This document shows positions 1 through 6,094 of a stretch of 7,361 bases of DNA, piece after piece (the first letter of the stretch is position 1; the number at the start of each line of letters is the position of its first letter). Location of the stretch: positions 1-7,361 of the forward strand of contig CAMWUH010000099.1 of the NCBI GenBank assembly GCA_947177325.1. Reading direction: 5' to 3'. The notes beneath the pieces were generated by a model, which ran no database searches, was not told the DNA's origin, and worked only from the letters and a program-made list of their open reading frames with translations. This stretch comes from an uncultured Bacteroidales bacterium. GTDB taxonomy: Bacteria; Bacteroidota; Bacteroidia; Bacteroidales; Muribaculaceae. The position numbers and the translations under genes are program-made.

Positions 1-443
1 CGCACGCACCGGAGATTGCAGCCGTGTTTGACGGCGGCCTTGACGTGATGGCGACTCCGGCCGAACGCGCTTTTATCGAGCAAAATTTTGCAGGCTGCCT
101 GAGCATTTCGATTGACTTCGCCGTGATGGAAAAAGCCTCAAACGTGTATGTCGAAACCGTCAGCTTCGGCTGGAACGACCTCGGCACCTGGAGCGCCCTC
201 TACGACAACTCACCCAAAAACCGCGATGCTAACGTTACGCAGCGCTGTAAAGTGCTGGCCTACAACTCGCGCGGTAACATCTTCGCAGTTAAGAACGACA
301 AACTGATCGTGGTTGAAGGCTTGAATGACTACATCATTGCCGATGCTGACGACGTGTTGCTCATCTGCCCCAAATCAGAGGAGCAGTCAATCAAAAACAT
401 GGTAGCCGACGCCAAGATGCATTTCGGCGACAAATATCAATAA
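1..443 (+). CDS. manC: Mannose-1-phosphate guanylyltransferase, C-terminal part (5' truncated by window)
   Basis: This is the last 146 codons of the gene; the reading frame is open from base 3 and the true start lies outside the window. The enzyme joins mannose-1-phosphate and GTP to make GDP-mannose, the cytoplasmic precursor for mannose, fucose and related sugars in surface glycans. Recognition rests on the stretch around bases 111-220, which reads SIDFAVMEKASNVYV and then FGWNDLGTWSALYD. This matches the DYAVMEK and GWxDxGxW segments conserved near the end of the nucleotidyltransferase core. The rest (NIFAVKNDKLIVVEGLNDYI and on) fits the short beta-rich C-terminal region. The protein stops at FGDKYQ with no cupin/phosphomannose isomerase domain, so it looks like the monofunctional form rather than the fused ManC/AlgA type. 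ruvB follows after 60 bases. The family is quite sure; a sister NDP-hexose transferase is less likely. Confidence 0.9.
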   Translation, partial: HAPEIAAVFDGGLDVMATPAERAFIEQNFAGCLSISIDFAVMEKASNVYVETVSFGWNDLGTWSALYDNSPKNRDANVTQRCKVLAYNSRGNIFAVKNDKLIVVEGLNDYIIADADDVLLICPKSEEQSIKNMVADAKMHFGDKYQ

Positions 444-503
444 TCACTGTTTACGGAGCAGAGCCTCAAAGCTCAAACAGCCACTTCGACATAGAAAAAA
501 TCA

Positions 504-1526
504 ATGTCAGACGAATTTGATATACGCCACCAATCTTCAGAGCGCGACGGCGACTTTGAGCGCGCGTTGCGCCCCTCACAGTTTGACGCCTTCAGCGGTC
601 AGGAGAAGATAGTGGAAAACCTGAAGGTGTTTGTAGCGGCAGCCCGCTTGCGAGGCGAGGCGCTCGACCACCTGTTGCTCCACGGCCCTCCCGGGCTGGG
701 GAAAACCACCTTATCGGCCATCATCGCCAACGAGCTGGGCGTAGGGTTTAAAGTTACCTCGGGCCCGGTGCTTGACAAGCCGGGCGACTTAGCCGGCATA
801 CTGACCTCGCTGGAGGAGAACGACGTGTTGTTTATCGACGAAATCCACCGCCTGAGCCCCGTAGTTGAGGAATATCTCTACTCGGCAATGGAGGATTATC
901 GCATCGACATCATGATAGACAAAGGCCCGGGGGCTCGGAGCGTGCAGCTGACGCTGTCGCCCTTCACACTGGTCGGAGCCACCACCCGCAGTGGCCTTCT
1001 GACATCGCCTTTGCGTGCCCGCTTCGGCATTAACTGCCACCTGGAATATTACGACCATCCGGTGTTGGAGCGCATCATTCTGCGCTCGGCCAAACTGCTT
1101 GGAGTAGACTGCCAGCCCGAGGCCGCCCACGAGATAGCGATGCGCTCACGCGGCACACCCCGCATTGCCAACGCACTGTTGCGCCGTGTTCGCGACTTCG
1201 CCCAGGTAAAAGGCTCGGGAGTCATCGACCCCGAAATTGCCCGCTACTCGCTCGAAGCGCTCAACATCGACCGCTACGGCCTTGACGAAACCGATAATAA
1301 AATTTTAACCACTATCATAACCAAATTCAAGGGAGGGCCCGTAGGGCTGACCACAATCGCAACGGCCCTGGGGGAAGACCCGGGCACGATAGAGGAGGTC
1401 TATGAGCCATTCCTTATCAAAGAGGGCTTTATCAAGCGCACTCCCCGCGGACGCGAAGTAACCGACCTGGCCTACAAGCACCTGGGCCACAAGCTCAACT
1501 CCGACCTCGGCGGCTTGTTCATGTAG
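504..1526 (+). CDS. ruvB: Holliday junction branch migration DNA helicase RuvB
   Basis: RuvB is the AAA+ ATPase that, as hexamers loaded by RuvA, drives branch migration of Holliday junctions in recombinational repair; RuvC then cuts the junction. The 340-residue product has the normal family length. Visible motifs are the N-terminal LRPSQFDAFSGQE (22-34), Walker A GPPGLGKT (61-68), Walker B with DEIH (112-115), the GATTRSGLL sensor segment (158-166), the PLRARFG segment that carries the arginine finger (169-175), and sensor 2 in RSRGTPRIANALLRRVRDFA (about 214-233). The C-terminal winged helix holds GGPVGLTTIATALGED and ends with the typical RTPRGREVTDLAYKHLG. The ATG start follows an A-rich stretch and keeps the usual N-terminus. 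ruvA and ruvC are not in the window, which is common in this phylum. It lies between two glycan-related genes, 30 bases before the flippase. Identification is essentially certain. Confidence 0.98.
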   Translation: MSDEFDIRHQSSERDGDFERALRPSQFDAFSGQEKIVENLKVFVAAARLRGEALDHLLLHGPPGLGKTTLSAIIANELGVGFKVTSGPVLDKPGDLAGILTSLEENDVLFIDEIHRLSPVVEEYLYSAMEDYRIDIMIDKGPGARSVQLTLSPFTLVGATTRSGLLTSPLRARFGINCHLEYYDHPVLERIILRSAKLLGVDCQPEAAHEIAMRSRGTPRIANALLRRVRDFAQVKGSGVIDPEIARYSLEALNIDRYGLDETDNKILTTIITKFKGGPVGLTTIATALGEDPGTIEEVYEPFLIKEGFIKRTPRGREVTDLAYKHLGHKLNSDLGGLFM

Positions 1527-1556
1527 CCTCTCACCACCTACTCAAAACCAATCATT

Positions 1557-3032
1557 ATGGCAGGAATTAAAAGCCTGATGAAAGACACTGCAATCTATGG
1601 CGTAAGCTCGATTGTGGGTCGAATACTCAACTGGGGGCTTGTGCCTATCTACACACGCATATTCCCCACTGAAGAATATGGCATCGTTACCAACATCTAC
1701 GCCTACGTGGCGGTGGTGCTGGTCATCTTGCTCTACGGTATGGAAACCGGCTTCTTCCGCTTTGCCAACCACGACCGCTGGAAAGACCCCATACAGGTTT
1801 ACTCGACCACGGTTATCTCCGTGGCCTGCTCGTCGATAGGGTTTTTAATTGGAGTGTTGGTGTTCTGCCCCAAGATTGCCGACGCCCTCAACTGCGGCAC
1901 TCATCCATCCTACATCTGGCTTATGGCCTCGGCAGTGGCCATCGATGCCATCACCTCAATCCCCTTCGCTTATCTGCGCTACAAGCGCAAGCCTGCCCGA
2001 TTTGCCATCGTCAAGCTGACCAATATTGCTCTGACCATAGGGCTTAACCTCTTTTTCCTCATCGCCTGCCCACGCATTTATGCATCCAACCCCGAGCTGA
2101 TCAGCTGGTTTTACAACCCGACGTATGGTATCGGCTACATATTCCTGAGCAACTTCATAGCCTCGGCCATAGTGCTCGTGCTGCTGATTCCGCAACTGCG
2201 CATGCGCTATAGCTTCAACTCAACGCTATGGCGCGAGATGGTTAAATATTCCTACCCGCTGCTGATACTCGGCGTAGCCGGCATAATGAACCAGACTATC
2301 GACAAGATTCTCTACCCCATCCTTATTCACGACCATGTGGAGGCAACGCGCCAACTGGGTATATATGGCGCTTGCTACAAGATAGCCATCATAATGGTGA
2401 TGTTTCTGCAAGCTTTCCGCTACGCCTTCGAGCCCTTTATCTTCGCCCGAAGCCGCGACGAGGGAGAGGGGAAAAAGCAATCGTATGCCGACGCGACCAA
2501 ATATTTCATCATTCTGGCCCTTATGATATTCTTAGGAGTGATGTTTTATCTCGACATACTCAAATATTTCATCTCCCCGGCTTATTTCGAAGGCTTGAAG
2601 GTGGTGCCTATAATCATGATGGCCGAACTGTTTTTCGGTATATTCTTCAACCTCTCGCTATGGTACAAACTAACCGACCGTACAATCTGGGGCACATGGT
2701 TCTCGCTCATGGGTCTGGCCATCACACTGGCTATCAACATAATTTTTGTACCGGTCTACGGCTACATAGCCTGCGCATGGGGAGCTTTTACCTGCTACGG
2801 CGTCATGATGGTAACGTCATACATCATCGGCCAACATTACTATCCGATCAACTATCCCGTTAAGCGGCTGTTTCATTACACGGCGCTCGCCATGGGGCTA
2901 TGGATTCTGTCAATTGTGCTGACAACCGATATCCCGATGGTCAACTACCTTGTCAGAGCGCTGATGCTCATTGGATTCGGCGCTGTGGTGATGGTAGCCG
3001 AAAAACCGCTGCGCCTGTTGCGCCACCACTGA
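1557..3032 (+). CDS. Wzx/MOP-type polysaccharide flippase (lipopolysaccharide biosynthesis membrane protein)
   Basis: This is a 491-residue polytopic inner membrane protein. Hydrophobic segments that I place by eye lie near residues 15-36, 41-66, 82-103, 118-140, 148-170, 191-211, 231-253, 268-296, 312-332, 347-370, 378-399, 402-424, 442-456 and 463-481. That gives about 12-14 helices, as expected of MOP superfamily transporters. The opening (LMKDTAIYGVSSIVGRILNW, then YTRIFPTEEYGIVTNIYAYV) is the typical start of Wzx/RfbX-like exporters, which flip undecaprenyl-linked oligosaccharides to the periplasm. A charged loop (about 299-312) separates the two halves, as is usual. It follows ruvB by 30 bases and precedes nadB by 49. 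The upstream GDP-mannose synthase is consistent with a glycan role, but no glycosyltransferases are seen here, so the substrate cannot be named. A lipid II flippase of the same superfamily is a less likely alternative. Confidence 0.87.
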   Translation: MAGIKSLMKDTAIYGVSSIVGRILNWGLVPIYTRIFPTEEYGIVTNIYAYVAVVLVILLYGMETGFFRFANHDRWKDPIQVYSTTVISVACSSIGFLIGVLVFCPKIADALNCGTHPSYIWLMASAVAIDAITSIPFAYLRYKRKPARFAIVKLTNIALTIGLNLFFLIACPRIYASNPELISWFYNPTYGIGYIFLSNFIASAIVLVLLIPQLRMRYSFNSTLWREMVKYSYPLLILGVAGIMNQTIDKILYPILIHDHVEATRQLGIYGACYKIAIIMVMFLQAFRYAFEPFIFARSRDEGEGKKQSYADATKYFIILALMIFLGVMFYLDILKYFISPAYFEGLKVVPIIMMAELFFGIFFNLSLWYKLTDRTIWGTWFSLMGLAITLAINIIFVPVYGYIACAWGAFTCYGVMMVTSYIIGQHYYPINYPVKRLFHYTALAMGLWILSIVLTTDIPMVNYLVRALMLIGFGAVVMVAEKPLRLLRHH

Positions 3033-3081
3033 TCGGCGGCCTTGAAAGAGAAATAAACGTTGAAAAAAAGGTTTTTGTGAT

Positions 3082-4671
3082 ATGACACGCAAATATGATT
3101 TTCTGGTTATAGGGGGCGGCATAGCCGGCTTGAGTTTCGCACTGAAAGCAGCTCGCCACAGCCGAGTGGCGCTGGTGTGCAAGACTACCCTCGATGAAGC
3201 TAACACCGCTCTGGCCCAGGGGGGCGTAGCCTCGGTAACCAATCTCGAACTCGATAATTTCGAGAAACATATCAACGACACCATGATAGCCGGCGACTGG
3301 CTCAGCGACCCCGCTGCGGTGGAAAAAGTGGTTACCGAAGCGCCCGGGCAAATCAAGCAGCTCATAGAGTGGGGAGTCAACTTCGACAAAAAAGATGACG
3401 GCACCTTTGACCTCCACCGGGAGGGGGGGCACTGCGAATTCCGCATCCTTCACCATGCCGACAACACCGGCTTCGAAATTCAACAAAGCCTTATCGAGGC
3501 CGCCCGAAAATGCCCCGATATCGACATTTTCGAGCATCATTTCGCCATAGAAATCATTACCCAACATCATTTGGGCAAAATCGTGACCCGTCGGACACCC
3601 GACATTACCTGCTACGGCGCCTACATACTTGACGAAGCAACCGGCTCAGTCGATACCTTCCTGGCCAAAACCACTGTGATGGCCACCGGCGGCGTCGGGG
3701 CCGTTTATCAAACCACCACCAACCCGCTCGTTGCCACCGGCGACGGTATTGCAATGGTTTATCGCGCCAAAGGCACCGTGACCGACATGGAATTTATCCA
3801 GTTTCACCCAACGGCACTGTTTCATCCGGGCGACCGCCCCTCATTTCTCATCACCGAGGCCATGCGCGGCTACGGCGCTGTGCTCCGTAACCTCAAAGGG
3901 GAGGAATTCATGCACCGCTACGACCCACGCCTGTCGCTTGCCCCACGCGACATTGTGGCCCGCGCCATCGACTCAGAGATGAAAATCAACGGCGACGACC
4001 ACGTCTACCTCGACGTTACGCATAAAGACCCGGAAGAAACCCGCCACCACTTTCCCAACATCTACAAGAAATGCCTTGAACTGGGCATAGACATAACGCG
4101 CGACTACATTCCGGTGGCGCCGGCCGAGCACTATCTCTGCGGTGGCATCAAAGTTGACACCAACGCCGAAACCTCAATCAAACGCCTCTACGCCGTGGGC
4201 GAATGTTCGTGCACGGGATTGCACGGTGGCAACCGCCTGGCTTCAAACTCGCTGATTGAAGCGGTGGTCTATGCCGACGCAGCAGCGCGCCACGCCGTGG
4301 CCAACGTAGACCACTATCAACACCGCGACGACGTGCCCGACTGGGATGACTCCGGCACCTCCCACCCCGAAGAGATGGTGCTGATCACCCAAAGCCTCCG
4401 CGAAGTAAACCAAATAATGGGTACATACGTTGGAATAGTACGCTCCAACCTCCGACTCGACCGCGCCTGGAACCGCCTCGACATACTGTATGAAGAAACC
4501 GAGCGACTGTTTAAAGAGTCGAAAGTGTCGCGCGAAATCTGCGAGCTCCGCAACATTATCAACGTGGGCTATCTGATTATGCGTCAGGCTAAAGAGCGAA
4601 AAGAGTCGCGTGGCTTGCACTATACGCTCGACTATCCGCCGAAAAAGCAGCCTGCCGCGAACGATAAATAA
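3082..4671 (+). CDS. nadB: L-aspartate oxidase (NadB)
   Basis: NadB is a cytoplasmic FAD enzyme that oxidises L-aspartate to iminoaspartate, which NadA condenses with dihydroxyacetone phosphate to quinolinate for de novo NAD synthesis; fumarate can serve as electron acceptor without oxygen. The 529 residues match the family length. The FAD-binding GGGIAGLSFA is at 11-20, LAQGGVAS at 44-51, EGGHCEFRILHHADNTG at 114-130, ATGGVGAVY at 201-209, EFIQFHPTAL at 237-246, APRD at 287-290, PAEHYLCGGI at 347-356 and GLHGGNRLASNSLIEA at 379-394. H242, R289 and H350 sit where the E. coli enzyme has active-site H244, R290 and H351. The C-terminal helical domain ends with the NadB-type ESRGLHYTLDYP (508-519); that ending and the soluble form argue against the related fumarate reductase and succinate dehydrogenase flavoproteins. 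nadA and nadC are not in the window. The gene probably reads through from the flippase and is followed after 34 bases by DUF4294. Confidence 0.96.
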   Translation: MTRKYDFLVIGGGIAGLSFALKAARHSRVALVCKTTLDEANTALAQGGVASVTNLELDNFEKHINDTMIAGDWLSDPAAVEKVVTEAPGQIKQLIEWGVNFDKKDDGTFDLHREGGHCEFRILHHADNTGFEIQQSLIEAARKCPDIDIFEHHFAIEIITQHHLGKIVTRRTPDITCYGAYILDEATGSVDTFLAKTTVMATGGVGAVYQTTTNPLVATGDGIAMVYRAKGTVTDMEFIQFHPTALFHPGDRPSFLITEAMRGYGAVLRNLKGEEFMHRYDPRLSLAPRDIVARAIDSEMKINGDDHVYLDVTHKDPEETRHHFPNIYKKCLELGIDITRDYIPVAPAEHYLCGGIKVDTNAETSIKRLYAVGECSCTGLHGGNRLASNSLIEAVVYADAAARHAVANVDHYQHRDDVPDWDDSGTSHPEEMVLITQSLREVNQIMGTYVGIVRSNLRLDRAWNRLDILYEETERLFKESKVSREICELRNIINVGYLIMRQAKERKESRGLHYTLDYPPKKQPAANDK

Positions 4672-4705
4672 ATATCCTGCCCTACGCCATTAACATTGTG
4701 AACCT

Positions 4706-5347
4706 ATGCGTCGCCAACTCCTTTTCCTCAGCCTGCTCCTCGCTGCCTTGACAGCAGCGGGCGCGCCCGAGTTGGCTCAACGGGTCAGAGTGATCAGCAA
4801 CGACTCCATTGAAATGCGTCCGCGCTTCTATAAAGGGAAATATCACACCGTTATCGATGGCGACACGGTTATGATGATAGTGCTCGGTGAAGTGTCTGTA
4901 TTTCCGGAGAAGCGCTTTAAAAACGCCAAAGAGGAGGAGCATTATTGGCGCACCGTGCGCGATGTGCGCAAAGCCCTTCCTTACGCCAAGCTCATTTGCG
5001 AAACCCTCATCGAAACCTACGAATACATTGAGACCTTCCCCACTCAGGAAGAGCGCGACCGCTATCTGCGGCAAATGGAGGGGGATGTGTTTGACCAATA
5101 TAAGCCTCAACTGAAAAAATTCACCAAAGGTCAAGCCAAAATGCTCGTTAAGCTCATACGCCGCGAAACCGACCAATCGGGCTACGACATCCTGAAGGCT
5201 TATCTCGGACCGGCCCGCGCCACATTCTGGCAAGGCTTTGGCCGACTGTTTGGCGTCAATCTCAAAGGGAAATACCAACCCGCGACCGACCAAAATGATG
5301 GCGAGATAGAGCGCATAGCATCGCTCATCGAGCAGGGGATGCTATAG
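4706..5347 (+). CDS. DUF4294 domain-containing exported protein of unknown function
   Basis: The product has 213 residues. Residues 1-20 (MRRQLLFLSLLLAALTAAGA) look like a signal peptide with signal peptidase I-type small residues at the end and no lipobox cysteine, so a periplasmic location is inferred. The body matches what I recall of DUF4294, a Bacteroidetes family: a short beta-rich opening (YHTVIDGDTVMMIVLGEVSVFP, about 46-67), then charged helices including LPYAKLICETLIETYEYIE (91-109), LTK-like KFTKGQAKMLVKLIRRET (138-155), and the closing LGPARATFWQGFGRLFGVNL (167-186). No catalytic motif stands out, and I do not assign a function. The ATG at 4706 is chosen because it gives a complete signal peptide. 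It is the last gene of the plus-strand run, and its stop lies only 3 bases from the stop of the convergent minus-strand gene, leaving no room for a separate terminator. Confidence 0.85.
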   Translation: MRRQLLFLSLLLAALTAAGAPELAQRVRVISNDSIEMRPRFYKGKYHTVIDGDTVMMIVLGEVSVFPEKRFKNAKEEEHYWRTVRDVRKALPYAKLICETLIETYEYIETFPTQEERDRYLRQMEGDVFDQYKPQLKKFTKGQAKMLVKLIRRETDQSGYDILKAYLGPARATFWQGFGRLFGVNLKGKYQPATDQNDGEIERIASLIEQGML

Positions 5348-5350
5348 TGA

Positions 5351-5683
5351 TTAGAGCCTCTTGTAGCGGAGGTAGCGGAGCCAGGCGTAGGGGCGTCGCG
5401 AGCTGAGATAAGCGAAGTTGGCCTGATTGGCGTATGCCTCCCGCTCCATGGAGAGGTTGCGGTAAGCGCGATAAGAGTTACGGTAAATCAGCAGCCTTAT
5501 GAGCCACTCCAGCAGGTAGAGCAAATAAAAGGGGATGAAGAGTAATTCGAGCTGCTGGCGCGTGTGGATTCGCTCGTGATTTATCACTTGATTGGAAATC
5601 CAGCGAGGGTCGCGCACCCATATTGTGCCAAACAAATTGACGCAATAATTCGGGGGTATAAATCGGCATTTTATAATCTTCAT
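5351..5683 (-). CDS. Small hydrophobic HExxH protein, putative membrane zincin-like protein of unknown function
   Basis: The product is a 110-residue protein starting at the ATG at 5683. A TTG 18 bases further upstream is possible but adds only MQIADN and is less likely. It resembles a recurring Bacteroidetes hypothetical protein that I cannot name. HERIH at 36-40 fits the HExxH zinc-binding pattern, and E80 or E82 in LSMEREAYANQ (77-87) could be the third ligand, as in gluzincins. Between them, LELLFIPFYLLYLLEWLIRLLIY (45-67) is one strong hydrophobic segment followed by basic and aromatic residues (RNSYRAYRN). The C-terminus is rich in Arg and Tyr. No signal peptide is seen. A metalloprotease or other metal role is inference from the motif only; at this length there is little room for a full protease fold. 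It is convergent with DUF4294 and has its own promoter, which reads through a 33-base repeat array. That it is a real gene is likely; its function is unknown. Confidence 0.82.
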   Translation of the reverse strand: MKIIKCRFIPPNYCVNLFGTIWVRDPRWISNQVINHERIHTRQQLELLFIPFYLLYLLEWLIRLLIYRNSYRAYRNLSMEREAYANQANFAYLSSRRPYAWLRYLRYKRL

Positions 5684-5706
5684 ATTATCAGCAATTTGCA
5701 AATTTC

Positions 5707-5789
5707 AACCCACGTTTTTGAGGGTTTGGAAATTTACAAAACCCACGTTTTTGAGGGTTCAGAAATTGGCAAAACCCACGTTTTTGAGG
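5707..5789. repeat. Tandem 33-base direct repeat, two full copies and one partial
   Basis: Units start at 5707, 5740 and 5773, so the period is exactly 33 bases. The first two differ at only 4 of 33 positions; the third matches the first 17 bases (AACCCACGTTTTTGAGG) and then diverges, just where the minus-strand promoter -7 element begins. A degenerate half unit, 11 of 13 bases matching the end of the second unit, sits at 5689-5701. Each full unit holds the inverted repeat AACCC / GGGTT around a 10-base loop. If the promoter call is right, the array is transcribed in the minus direction and forms most of the leader of the HExxH gene. Role unknown: leader hairpins, protein sites or a mobile/slippage-derived repeat are all possible. 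Confidence 0.93.
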
Positions 5790-5821
5790 CAAAGATAAGT
5801 GTTTGGAGGCGATTTTGCAAA
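5790..5821 (-). promoter_or_regulatory. Predicted Bacteroides-type promoter for the HExxH gene
   Basis: Read on the minus strand, TTTG (5821-5818), 20 bases, then TATCTTTG (5797-5790) matches the Bacteroides sigma-ABfr consensus of TTTG near -33 and TAnnTTTG near -7. Transcription would start near 5783-5786 and give a leader of about 100 bases before the ATG at 5683. The leader is almost entirely the 33-base repeat array. The elements and spacing are seen; activity is inferred. Confidence 0.72.
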
Positions 5822-5870
5822 TCAGTTGGGAGTGCCCGGGCGGGATTGAGAGAAAGACAACAACGAATAT

Positions 5871-5915
5871 GACTTATATGAATTATGTGAATTATGTGAC
5901 TTATCGGTCTTATAA
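5871..5915. repeat. Array of five degenerate 9-base direct repeats
   Basis: Five consecutive 9-base units read GACTTATAT, GAATTATGT, GAATTATGT, GACTTATCG and GTCTTATAA. The common core is G-A/T-C/A-TTAT followed by two variable bases. The array lies between the two divergent promoters, 50 bases upstream of the minus-strand -33 element and 92 bases upstream of the plus-strand one. From memory, similar short TTAT-type arrays occur between genes in Bacteroidales, but I cannot verify that here. Function is unknown; regulator binding or replication slippage are both possible. Confidence 0.8.
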
Positions 5916-6006
5916 AGCTTGGACTACTTATTGAGCGGAGAAAGTTAGAAACAGATATGAAAAGGATGTTTACAGGCGGGGAGTTGAGTACAAAAATTGA
6001 GGTTGT

Positions 6007-6038
6007 TTTGGATTTTGCAATGTAATTTTATATCTTTG
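6007..6038 (+). promoter_or_regulatory. Predicted Bacteroides-type promoter for the endonuclease gene
   Basis: TTTG (6007-6010), 20 bases, then TATCTTTG (6031-6038) matches the Bacteroides TTTG / TAnnTTTG consensus. The start of transcription is expected around 6043-6046, giving a leader of about 50 bases before the ATG at 6095. The elements and spacer length are the same as those of the divergent minus-strand promoter at 5790-5821. Confidence 0.78.
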
Positions 6039-6044
6039 CAAGGA

Positions 6045-6068
6045 AGGCCTGCCGTGACCGGAGGGCCT
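6045..6068 (+). promoter_or_regulatory. 5'-terminal leader stem-loop of the endonuclease mRNA
   Basis: Bases 6045-6050 (AGGCCT) pair with 6063-6068 (GGGCCT) in antiparallel form, with one T-G pair. After a G/A mismatch (6051/6062), CCG (6052-6054) pairs with CGG (6059-6061) around a TGAC tetraloop. The stem starts within a base or two of the predicted transcription start, so it would cap the 5' end of the mRNA. No T-run follows, so it is not an intrinsic terminator. A role in transcript stability or regulator binding is inference. Confidence 0.5.
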
Positions 6069-6094
6069 GCTATTTATCACACCCTTAATCAATC

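Larger units (their letters stand above)
5684..6094. other. Repeat-rich divergent intergenic region, about 410 bases, no convincing gene
   Basis: This stretch separates the start of the minus-strand HExxH gene from the start of the plus-strand nuclease gene. It holds, from left to right, a degenerate half copy of the 33-base repeat (5689-5701), the 33-base array (5707-5789), a minus-strand promoter (5790-5821), a short GC-richer patch (about 5828-5850), an array of 9-base repeats (5871-5915), about 90 bases in which I see nothing recognisable, a plus-strand promoter (6007-6038) and a leader stem-loop (6045-6068). It is richer in A and T than the flanking genes. I see no tRNA, no insertion sequence ends and no riboswitch that I recognise. 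Confidence 0.8.

Noticed and set aside
461..474. Small inverted repeat GAGC / GCTC between manC and ruvB, considered as a terminator
   Set aside because: Only four pairs around a six-base loop and no T-run follows, so it is too weak to support a terminator call.
3423..3429. Run of seven G inside nadB, a possible slippage site for phase variation
   Set aside because: The run encodes the conserved EGGH segment, the frame is intact, and seven bases is short for phase variation in a housekeeping gene.
2968..3570. Long minus-strand open frame (200 codons) across the flippase-nadB junction
   Set aside because: It is antisense to two well-supported genes and has no recognisable domain; GC-rich codon use creates such shadows.
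4691..4698. TAACATTG before DUF4294, considered as a promoter -7 element
   Set aside because: It differs from TAnnTTTG at one fixed position and has no TTTG at the proper distance upstream.
4682..5293. Minus-strand open frame of 203 codons opposite DUF4294
   Set aside because: It covers almost exactly the antisense of DUF4294, whose signal peptide and family match are clear. The minus-strand product shows no family features.
5707..5789. Regularly spaced repeats considered as a small CRISPR array
   Set aside because: The units are directly adjacent 33-base tandem copies with nearly identical content and no unique spacers of usual length; no cas genes are present.
5564..5872. Plus-strand open frame of 102 codons with a THVFEG peptide repeat
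   Set aside because: It begins with GTG inside the antisense of the HExxH gene, has no promoter or sensible N-terminus, and its repeat part follows from the 33-base DNA repeat. I treat it as a by-product of the repeat, not a gene.
5957..6025. Possible 22-codon reading frame starting MKRMFTGGEL
   Set aside because: It is very short, lacks a promoter of its own, and overlaps the predicted plus-strand promoter -33 element and spacer. Chance is the simplest explanation.
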